From: Triparma columacea
Lineage: Eukaryota > Sar > Bolidophyceae > Parmales > Triparmaceae
Direction of reading: 5' to 3'
Assembly (NCBI GenBank): GCA_030267965.1
Contig: BRYA01000723.1
Location: forward strand, 1-19,013
DNA length: 19,013 bases
How positions within the stretch are numbered: the stretch's first letter is position 1; each line of letters opens with the position of its first letter. A model generated the notes under the pieces. It worked only from the letters and a program-made list of their open reading frames with translations, was not told the DNA's origin and did not search any database. Shown in pieces: positions 1-8,268 of this stretch. Position numbers and translations under genes: made by a program.

Positions 1-499
1 CACTCCACATTAGTCACGATCTCACTCTCCCCGCCCTTCGTTCGTTACCGTCTCTCACCACGTATGCAGGTATCCACTTTCATCAAACCTGCAGTGGAAG
101 AGAACGTAACGTTCGGAGGACCACGTCAGCCTATACAAGGCGCGTGGGGGGAGGCCACGCTGTGACTCAAGACTATCTCTGCTGGAGTTGTTCCAGTGCC
201 CGTGGGTGCACTTTAAAATGACCCCCTGATCCGGTGGCCCTTTTCCCTGTCGAATCCTCGCGGCCCCAGGCTGTCCCTCCAAGTCACCTATAAGTTAACT
301 GAGGTATCCAGCCTGTATGCGATGTTAAACCGAGGGTTCGATCATGGATCCTTAGCACCACCGAAGAAGAGATGTGAAACACTTCCACCGCTCCCATTCT
401 TGAGGAGTCAGAGACATGACGCACGTTTGCCGTCGTCAGGGGAGCTATCAGCACCAAGACGTCGTTGCTTACCCCCATGTACCAGCAGGGATGTCAAGT
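1..499. other. Unassigned GC-rich sequence at window start
   Basis: I see no gene here. Open stretches on both strands are short (under about 95 codons), overlap each other and show no recognisable domain. The last part, from about 480, grades into the ~195-bp tandem repeat that follows. Confidence 0.5.
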
Positions 500-1236
500 G
501 TGACGCCACCGACACCACCGTCGAGGACATGGCCGCACTGCCGGTATGTTCTCCTGTCATGAGATATATCGACAATCTTCCCCATTGCGAGTTGCCTTTG
601 TCATTGTGACGAGCGGCCACGCCGAGAGGTCGACAGAACCTGGCCTCACCCTAGCTTCGCCTCGTAATATGGCTAGCTCGAGAGGCGGGGAGGCTTGCAT
701 TGGCACAGCTCCCACCATTGTCTAGAACACGGCCGCACTGACGGCGTGTTCTCCTGGTATGGCCTATCGACCATATCTTTCATTGCGAGTTGCCATTGTC
801 ACTGTGACGAGCAGCTAGCCGAGAGGTTGATCCTGGCCTCACCCTAGCTTCGCCCCATAAGATGGCTGGCTTGGGTGGCAGGAAGGCTTGTATTGGCACA
901 CCTTCCACCACTGTCCAGGACACGGCCGCACTGATGGCATGCTCTCCTGGCATGGCCTATCGACCATCTCTTTCATTGCGAGTTGCCTTCGTCACTGTGA
1001 CGAGCGGCTAGCCGAGAGGTTGATCCTGGCCTCACCCTAGCTTCGCCCCATAAGACGGCTAGCTTGGGTGGCAGGAAGGCTTGCGTTGGCACACCTTCCA
1101 CCATCGTTGAGGACGTGGGCGCACTGATGGCATGTTCTCCTGTCTCAGGGGGCATCGACCATCTCTCCATTGCGAGTTGCCTTCATATTTGTTACGAGCA
1201 GCTACATCGAGAGGTCGAGGGAACCTGGCGAGCTTT
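500..1236. repeat. ~195-bp tandem repeat, about 3.7 copies
   Basis: The anchor CATTGCGAGTTGCC recurs at 583, 781, 974 and 1168, giving spacings of 198, 193 and 194 bp. Other blocks recur in step, such as GGCCGCACTG, GTGACGAGC followed by GCCGAGAGGT, and CTGGCCTCACCCTAGCTTCGCC. Copies 2 and 3 are the most alike; the first and last are more diverged. Spacings are not all multiples of three and no frame stays open through the array, so it is unlikely to be coding. It resembles a satellite fragment typical of chromosome-end regions. Confidence 0.85.
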
Positions 1237-1389
1237 TTAAGTCTGGCCGTTCCGCCCAAAACCGGCAGCCAGCACCTCTGTTGAACCTCCATGGTCCAGA
1301 GCTTCAAGACTGGTAGATCCGCTTCCGCAGGTCCCAGCACCTCGGGTCCACCCGCGTCAGCGGCGCCCATTAAGCCTGGTAGACCTGCT

Positions 1390-1992
1390 TCCGCAGGTCC
1401 CAGCACCTTGGGTCCACTCGCCCATGCGAGCCCCAGCACTGGCCCGTCGTCGTGACGGCCCCAGTACAAGTCCGGCTTGCCTTCGCGCCCCGGCACTGGC
1501 TTGCTCGTCCTTGACGGCCCCAGTAACAAGTCCGGCTTGCCTTCGCGCCCCGACACTGGCTTGCTCGTCCAAGACGGCCCCAGTAAGTCCGGCTTGCCTT
1601 CGCGCCCCGGCACTGGCTTGCTCGTCCAAGACGGCCCCAGTAGTATAAAGTCCGGCTTGCCTTCGCGCCCCGGCACTGGCTTGCTCGTCCCTGACGGCCC
1701 CAGTAGTATAAAGTCCGGCTTGCCTTCGCGCCCCGGCACTGGCTTGCTCGTCCAAGACGGCCCCAGTAAGTCCGGCTTGCCTTCGCGCCCCGGCACTGGC
1801 TTGCTCGTCCTTGACGGCCCCAGTAAGTCCGGCTTGCCTTCGCGCCCCGGCACTGGCTTGCTCGTCCCTGACGGCCCCAGTAAGTCCGGCTTGCCTTCGC
1901 GCCCCGGCACTGGCCTGCTCGTCTCTGACGGCCCCAGTATAAGTAACAAGTCCGGCTTGCCTTTGCGCCCCGGCACTGGCCCCATCGTCACC
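1390..1992. repeat. 57-bp minisatellite with in-frame length variants
   Basis: GACGGCCCCAGT recurs at 1454, 1513, 1573, 1630, 1693, 1756, 1813, 1870 and 1927, with a diverged copy at 1993. Spacings are 59, 60, 57, 63, 63, 57, 57, 57 and 66. After the first interval every spacing is a multiple of three, the extra 3, 6 or 9 bases sitting just after CCCAGT. The plus strand reads as a 19-residue unit (DGPS-KSGLPSRPGTGLLV-x) for about 200 codons from 1477. Because the unit length is divisible by three, two minus-strand frames are also open (1059-1991 and 1357-2013), so openness alone does not identify a coding strand. It could be a repeat-protein exon or a plain minisatellite. Confidence 0.85.
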
Positions 1993-2034
1993 GACGAGCC
2001 CAGTATAATGCAAAAGCCCGGAGTAGCCTTAATT

Positions 2035-2247
2035 GGCCCGGCACTGGCCCCATCGTCCAGGCTGACGAGCCCAGTATAATTCCGAAGTCCGGAGTAGCCT
2101 TAATTGGCCCGGCACTGGCCCCATCGTCCAGGCTGACGAGCCCAGTATAATTCCGAAGTCCGGAGTAGCCTTAATTGGCCCGGCACTGGCCCCATCGTCC
2201 AGGCTGACGAGCCCAGTATAATGCAGAAGCCTGGAGTAGCCTCTGAT
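2035..2247. repeat. 71-bp direct repeat, three copies
   Basis: Units start with GGCCCGGCACTGGCCCCATC at 2035, 2106 and 2177. The first two are essentially identical; the third diverges after the GACGAGCCCAGTATAAT block. The unit is a variant of the 57-bp minisatellite with an extra AT-containing block (CCGGAGTAGCCTTAATT) and a 2-bp expansion. Since 71 is not a multiple of three, it breaks the reading frame that runs through the upstream units, and the plus frame stops at 2079. Confidence 0.9.
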
Positions 2248-2705
2248 AGGCCCGGCACTGGCATGACCGTCTCTGACGGCACCAGAAAGTCTGGTCCGCT
2301 CGCCCGTGACGGCCCTAGTATCACTAGGAGGATCCGTCCCCGACAGCGGCCCAGCACTGGCACGCCTGTCTCTGACAGGCCCAGTAAGAAGTCTGGACCT
2401 GCCTCTGACGGCCCCAGCACGGACCTGCCTGTCCCTGACGGCCCCAGCATCAAGACTAGCGCGCTCGTCTCTGACAGAATAGCCTAGCACTGGTCCGCTC
2501 GTATCTGTCTCTGACGGCACCAGAAAGTCTGGCCCGACCGTCTCTGACGGCCCCAGCACCTCACCTAGCGAGCTCGGCCATGGCCGTGTCCATGTCAGCT
2601 CTAGCACTGGTCAGCCCGTCCCTGACAGCCCCAGAAAGTCTGGTCCGCCCGTCCCTGACGGCCCCAGCATCACTGGAGCGCCCGTCCCTGACGACCCCAG
2701 CACCA
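2248..2705. repeat. Degenerate continuation of the minisatellite
   Basis: Variants of GTC-TCTGACGGC-CCCAG-AAGTCTGG recur irregularly down to about 2705, for example near 2270, 2390, 2410, 2440, 2510, 2545, 2625, 2655 and 2690. Spacing and sequence are much more variable than upstream. This looks like the older edge of the same array, or an edge that escaped homogenisation. Confidence 0.7.
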
Positions 2706-2936
2706 ATGGACTCGAGAGAGCACCTCATTGAAGGCCAAACGCTCGCAAACGGACGCCTTCATGGCACCGAGTCCACTCGAGCTCTCACATCAGCTGAAAG
2801 CGAATGGGGAGACATAGCAATGCCCCCACACGACTTCGAGGAGGTGACTTATCCGCCCCCTGAGCCTCCAGACAGAGATGAAGACTATTACTTCGGGGAG
2901 GCGATCAATCTCCCACTGAGCCCCTCTATAAGATGA
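2580..2936 (+). other. Possible small ORF or exon leaving the minisatellite
   Basis: An open stretch of 118 codons begins at ATG 2580. Its first ~42 residues are minisatellite-encoded (repeats like PSLTAP). From an internal ATG at 2706 the 76-residue remainder is non-repetitive, acidic and proline-rich (e.g. PPPEPPDRDEDYYFGEA) with a coding-like look, ending at TGA 2934-2936. I do not recognise a family. It could be a decayed gene fragment, an exon of a larger gene, or chance. No splice structure linking it to neighbours is evident. Confidence 0.2.
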
Positions 2937-3864
2937 GGGCGTGGACCAGCCACGAATACAACTCATATGTAGCTCCGGGTTTGAACTCTGCTATTGGCAA
3001 CACAAGGTCAGGACTTGCTCAAACGCGCTGATCCTTGAAGCCTAGCAGTGTCCCAAAGCTCTACTAAGATTTAATTCCTCTCGTATCAATGACAACTTCG
3101 ATGAGGACAATCGACGACTCCGCCTCCCACCTAGTCAAGGATTGAGGATTATGTTCACGATGATAAACCGTCTATACCCCTCTGCCCCCGACAGGATCTG
3201 AGGCTCCGCAGACAGGAATAATTATATTATGACGACTCTACCCCCTCAGGGGAGGGGAGGACACTTATGCCACTCTGCAACTCCCCTGAGAGAGAAAAGC
3301 TGAGGCCAGCCTACGAGCAAGAACGCTCTGAGGTAATGAAGAACAAAGCTGATGACATCGCCGAGAAATTACAACTTCGGCTAGCAGTACGGTAATAGAC
3401 AAGGATGAGCCCTATACCTTTCTGTACGGAATGAATAAGTCCGTGAGGTCGTGGGTAATCTGAGTGTATAGGGCTAATTATGCAAACCTTGCAAGGCGTC
3501 CCTGAGGGCCTCTCTATCTCGTGCATCTCCGATGCCGCAACCCGCACGCATTGCACTTCCACAAGTTTAACCACTGTACCACAATTGCCCCCGCTAACGA
3601 GGGGAGGATACGAAGGATCTACGCAAGAAACGTTGCTGATAACGTAAGCGAGGCCACTTGTTCCACAGCGAGACTGACACAGGAACGGTTTCCCAGCAGT
3701 CAACCCCCTAGTATCCGGTGACAATGATTACGAGCAGCTCAGACATCGTGCATGAGACCCGTGGCTGAGCAGCACCAGAAACTATCCCCTGCCCACTTCA
3801 AGATGCTAAGAGGAATACAATTTGTGTGATCTTAGACCCAGCCGAGGAGACACCACCAGGCCGA

Positions 3865-4080
3865 CTCGTCGCCAGGGGAGGAGCGTCCTTCAATGCGGCT
3901 GAGGGGAGGGAGAACCGATAGTAGCGCAACACTCTCCAGTCCATACACCGTTTACTCCGCCTATGAGACGGAGCAATGAGGGGAAGTATCTGACCCAGCT
4001 CAGGGGAGACTCCTACCATTAGACAGACCTGTAGCTAGGGGAGGAGCCCCGTCCAATGCAGCTGAGGTGAGGGAGCACCT
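3865..4080. repeat. Diverged ~50-bp duplication
   Basis: A block near 3872-3915 (AGGGGAGGAGCG, then TCCTTCAATGCGGCTGAGG) is matched about 163 bp downstream near 4035-4077 (AGGGGAGGAGCC, then GTCCAATGCAGCTGAGG), with GAGGGAG following in each. Between the copies lies further GGGGA-containing sequence. This is probably an old tandem duplication within the unassigned region. Confidence 0.6.
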
Positions 4081-5235
4081 ATCAGGCTTATTGCTCTCCT
4101 CTCCAGAAGCACCTACCTTAAAATCGAGATGACCCAGCCAGTGTCAGCGGAGAGGTTGCACCTACCAACACTGGACTACCTTCGGAGTAGTAGCGGCCAC
4201 CGGCGCAGACCTCGGGGAGGCTGTGACAATAGAAACGCCCCCCAGGGGAGATGCCGCCATTGATTGGGCGCCACACCCGACACAGAACGGGTATTGCAGA
4301 CGAGTCCATCAATTCAAGGTAATGATGAGCCCAAGGCAGCATGACAGCCGACGTCAGCGCTCGAGCACCACCCTGCACAGTCTCTGCCGCGAACCGAAAC
4401 TGATATCAACACCAGGGATTATGCTTCGTACCCGACGATAGCTCCACGCTGTCGTGTTTGGGACTACACGAGAACCAGAACTTAATAAACCCACGTAATT
4501 TCTATGGAGTTCCCCGCTATCGAGACTGAATCTCTCGTAAACGAGTCCGTTCCTCCACCACTGTCCAGATACGGACACGCCCATACGCAAGTATCAAACT
4601 TACCATGTTGTACCCACCCAGTAGCGGAAGGGGAGAATATGAGTGTGGAGGTTGTCAGCGACAGCCAAATAACCGTTAAGGACACGGAGATGACAGTCAA
4701 GCCACACTTTGGGAACGAACCAAGTTGACCCGATAGATCCAAACCTACTGCCAATTTATGATGTCACCCGGCAGGACCACCATGACGCTATGGGGAGACC
4801 CATCGGCTCCAGATTACAGTGGCATGCATCTCAAGCAGAAGATGCTAGGGATGACAGAGTTTAGCAAGGCAAGGCTCAAGAGGTTAAATCCGATATGCCC
4901 GAACATAGAGTTACTCGTGCCAATAGCCGTGAACCAAAGCAGGGATTCGTGAACTCCCAGACGAGAATCTTGATAACAATATCCTGGACAACAAATTGAA
5001 CTCCTCACGAGGAATTGCAGAAACAGTGATGATAACCAATCAGCTCAATAGCAATGTCAGCCTGGATGAAGAATTCAGACGGGAGGAGGGCTCAAATGCA
5101 GCGCACCCCGGACTTCCACACGTATGAGAATAACTAACGGTGTAGCCGCAGATGTGAGCGGAAGAACAGGCCCCGACCTGAGCTATACCATTTCAAGAAT
5201 TGACCTGTCGCCACCCACGGGGAGACGACAACCAT

Positions 5236-5272
5236 ACCGCGTATACGATCGCATATACGATCGCACATACAA
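5236..5272. repeat. Short tandem repeat around CGATCG palindromes
   Basis: TATACGATCGCA occurs twice in direct succession (12-bp spacing), followed by CATAC. Each copy contains the CGATCG palindrome. It lies inside a short open stretch where it reads as a YDRIYDRTY-like run. Confidence 0.6.
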
Positions 5273-5880
5273 GCATTTCGAGAATAACCAGAGGCAGCAT
5301 GAATGTTGACGGAGACCAATGGTCTCGAAACGATCATGAAAACTGTTTACAATAACTATGCCAATCCCGATCTCGAAGCATCATGACGGACGTATGTATG
5401 TTAACGACCAAACGTCCGCAGATTCCGCGAAGGATTATGAAGACCGTCTCTTCTTTCCATTCGATTATTACAAGTTAGTCACTCCTCTTTCAACGATGAG
5501 TATACAATGTTCTGGAGCAACGCCCAGGACCAACTTCTGTACGTCTACACAAATCTAGACCGACCTCGACACTCGATGAACCTCCCACCAAATGACAGGC
5601 CAAGTACAATCCTTCGACAAAGTGCACAAGTCACTATGGTACGTTACGGATACCCAAGGATGCACACGTGGGGAGTGATAGAAGTGGATATAGACTGTTG
5701 GACACGTAGCGCATAGAAGACGCCGTTGGACGAGGGCAACCTTGAAGTATCCTACGAGACTAGTGCGAGTATCTTTACTACGTCAGAGGTCAATAGTACG
5801 TCAGTTGAAGTTGGTATTCTACCCCATCTACAGGAGCAGAGCGACTGTAACTTAGATGTTTTCTTTCCTACTAAAAACCC

Positions 5881-6296
5881 TTGATTACGCTTAATTCTGC
5901 TCTGTGATTTCTCCCCTTTATCAAATTTTTTTTGAGGACATCTTAAACATATTCTATTTGATTTCAAGTATTCTTATGAATTTTTAATTTGTATAATGTA
6001 TTGTTGTATGGATTGAAAAGTCTTGAAAGTACAATTTTTGAAAGTTAAAAAAATGTTCTATCATTTTTTTATTTCGATAACTTTAAGAATCATTGATTAT
6101 TTATATGGATCGATAAATATTGCTTCATAAGAGTGACTGATATTTCAAATACATTTGTAAAAATAATTTCACCAATTATCATATATAACTTTTAGAGACT
6201 TCTTAATTTATATTTGAATACCTGTTTGATCATATGTTTACAAAATTAAAATATAATATAAAATAAAAAGAAAACCTCATATAAAAAAATCGGCAC
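5881..6296. other. AT-rich islet (~20% GC) with sharp edges
   Basis: A hand count over 5941-6300 gives 73 G+C in 360 bases (20%). Flanking sequence is roughly 50-60% GC on both sides, and the line 5881-5940 is intermediate (21/60). The segment has homopolymeric A and T runs and no open frame of note. Its right edge lies about 40 bp past the TAP42-like stop codon, so part could be that gene's 3' UTR and terminator (T-rich on the minus strand). Alternatives are a replication origin, a centromere-like AT-rich tract, or a boundary between inserted repeat DNA and the older chromosome. Confidence 0.7.
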
Positions 6297-6337
6297 CAAA
6301 ATTGAATCCTTCGTTAATTTGGGCACAAGAAAATGCT

Positions 6338-8155
6338 TCAAAAGTTACGATCCCCGACGTCCGCCATCTTGTTCCCCCACCCCCTAGGGTTCGCGTCCTT
6401 AAAATCGTCCCAATCCCTGTCAACCTTGGCACTAGCGTCAACCTTGTGGATGTCATCCTCCAAACCGTCCCTCACCAGGTACTCATACCTCGTCGGCTTG
6501 TCCTTGTTTCTAATTTCCGCCTCCTTGTCTCTCTCCGCCCTCTCCATGGCGTCCCTGTATTCGATCTCTCCGAGTTCCTGCAGCGTCATGGTAGGTAGGT
6601 TCCATCCTGGTCTGAAGACGCCGTCCCTTGCCTCTTGCCTCTTGAATAGAAGCTGGTTGGATGTCGGATCGATACTGACTTGCGTCATCTTGATACCGCT
6701 CCCCTTATTTGCCGCATCCCTCTGTTTAATTCGTTCGTCCTGCGGAAAGCGAGCAGCGGAGAGGGTCACATTAGTAGATGGAATTGGTCTTGATCGCGAC
6801 AAGCTGCCTGTCTGCGTCCTCAACTCTCACCTCCAATTCTTGCGGCGACCTGGCGGACATGTTCGACTGCGGCGCCGTGTGAAGAGATTCGCGGAGAGGG
6901 CAGTGTTAAATATGATAAATACTTCATAATATCTCATCCGCTTCTTACCTGGAACTTGGCGCTCATTTCAAGCATCTCGAGCTCCTGGTTCATTGAGATA
7001 AGCTCATCTATGCACTGCGTGGCGCACTTTTTCAGCTGTTGAGTCGTCAGGGAGCGAATCAAGGCTATAAGCGGGCAGGTAGATGGGGGGGGGAGGTGTT
7101 AGGGAGTACTGGGGGAGGGGGCTATGACAAGAGCAGAATTGGTGTTCACGGCGAAACTCATTGACGGGTACCCCCCCCCCCCCACAGCCTACTTACACTC
7201 CTCGTCACCGCCCTCAAACATTTCCTCTGGTGAGAGGTCCATGCGTCCCCTCCTCTGCAGTTTTCCAGTTATCATCTTGATCTCTTCAGAGCACTTCTGC
7301 TGGGCCCTGAACCTGGCGACCTTCTCATCACGGCTGCTGCCCCGAGCTCGAGGTCGGACTGAACCGTCCTGTAGGTGTTGGGGGGGTAAAAGGGTTAAGG
7401 GTATGTGCACTTTTGACGTTGGCCTCGACGTTTGGTGGATCGATGTTTCGCAACATTGATGCGCCCCCAAACCCCAACCCCAACCCCAAACCCCCAAGCT
7501 TACCTCCTCGTCCCCCCCCATCTCCCCTAAAAGCTTGTGGAAGATGGTGACGTTATCCTCCCCCATTACCTCCCCCCCCAGGCTCTCTATGGTCGTCAAG
7601 AATGCTACTCCCATGCTCTGAGCGTTCTTCACATTAGAGAGTCTGGCAGCGGCCCCGTCCGTCCGGCAACCCATCATACAGAGCATCTTGTAGAATGGAA
7701 GGAGGAGGAACTTCAGGTAGGGTGTTTGGACGTCTGAGATTGACTCGTTTGTGGAGAATAGGGAAAGGGTGGAGATCTAGAAGAGGGCGTTGGGGGGGGG
7801 GGGTGAGGTGGTGCGAGATGGAAAAAATCGGGGTGGCGTTGGTGAGAAGGGAAAGGCGTCGTATGTAGGGAGGCAGAATTCCATTGGCATGGCCATCACC
7901 GCAACGAAGCAGGTCCTTGTGAAGCCTCTCTTACATCTCCTGCAGACCTTAAATCGCCGACAATACAACAACCTCGTTTCTTACCTGCGTGTTAACCTCA
8001 TCAAATAGTACTAGAGCGTCCACATAATTACATTTGTCCTCCAACAAGACCACCCCTTCGTCGAACTTGGAGGAAGTTGTTGTGTTCGTGTCCCCTCCTG
8101 ACTGACCAGATGAAGAAGGACTACTATCGCTACTGGGTAACGCGAAAGACGACAT
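6338..8155 (-). CDS. TAP42/alpha4 (IGBP1) family PP2A-associated protein, six exons
   Basis: Predicted exons on the minus strand: 8155-7985, 7776-7504, 7368-7197, 7064-6949, 6866-6831 and 6739-6338. All junctions are GT-AG, phases agree, and the product is 389 residues. The family binds the catalytic subunit of PP2A-type phosphatases and controls their stability downstream of TOR. Recognition rests on family hallmarks. The N-terminal helical part has LFSTNESISDVQTPYLKFLLLPFY-like sequence (residues 63-86; shown split: LFSTNESISDV and LKFLLLPFY). A basic RDEKVARF helix follows at 161-168, then the C-terminal PTMTLQELGEIE (305-316) and the signature DWDDFKDANPRGWGN (365-379). Length is normal for the family. 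Exon 5 is only 36 nt. The gene is head to head with the dioxygenase gene, 113 bp between ATGs. Splice sites are inferred by eye; the family call is firm. Confidence 0.88.
7464..7495 (-). promoter_or_regulatory. Putative intronic G-quadruplex beside a 5' splice site
   Basis: On the transcribed (minus-sense) RNA of the TAP42-like gene, intron 2 opens with GTAAGC at 7503. From 7495 it carries six consecutive runs of 4-5 G separated by 2-3 T (G5T3G4T2G4T2G4T3G5). This comfortably meets the usual G-quadruplex pattern and starts about 8 nt past the splice site. Effects on splice-site recognition are plausible but untested. It could also be only a slippage-prone simple repeat. Confidence 0.6.
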
Positions 8156-8268
8156 GGTTAGAGAATTACCGAATATAGTTAAAAAAAAAAAGCTGGGATT
8201 TGCTCAGGTTGGAAGAAGGGGATCCAGTTGGACAAAGTCACTAAATTTGGTTGAACGAACGAAATACG
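8156..8268. promoter_or_regulatory. Short divergent (bidirectional) promoter region
   Basis: Only 113 bp separate the ATGs of the minus-strand TAP42-like gene (8155) and the plus-strand dioxygenase gene (8269). The interval holds an A11 tract (near 8180-8191) and no clear TATA box. Both 5' UTRs and core promoters must fit here, or overlap the opposite gene, so shared control is likely. Confidence 0.65.

Larger units (their letters stand above)
2937..5750. other. Unassigned region of short, frame-changing open stretches
   Basis: I can assign no gene. There are many open stretches of 40-75 codons on the plus strand that hand over between frames, for example 4504-4728, 4758-4952, 4933-5127, 5124-5309, 5358-5558 and 5507-5716. 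Several look coding-like in composition but carry no domain I recognise. The longest minus-strand stretch, 3311-3724 (137 codons), is also unrecognisable. The pattern fits a decayed gene or element with frameshifts, but chance cannot be excluded at this GC content. The hexamer GGGGAG is scattered many times through the region. Confidence 0.4.

Noticed and set aside
320..360. A tRNA-like GGTTCGATC (T-loop) motif
   Set aside because: The flanking bases do not form the T stem, and no matching acceptor, D or anticodon arms are found around it.
1059..1991. A 310-codon minus-strand open frame, and another at 1357-2013, across the minisatellite
   Set aside because: They are open because the 57-bp unit is a multiple of three and lacks stops in several frames. 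The non-repeat ends show no family resemblance, so I do not call either a gene.
1454..2705. CRISPR-like appearance of regular repeats
   Set aside because: There are no unique spacers; the whole unit is repeated and varies only by 3-9 bases. The context is a eukaryotic chromosome end.
3311..3724. A 137-codon minus-strand open frame
   Set aside because: No recognisable domain, odd Cys/Ser-rich composition, and plus-strand open stretches overlap it. Expected by chance in several kb of GC-rich sequence.
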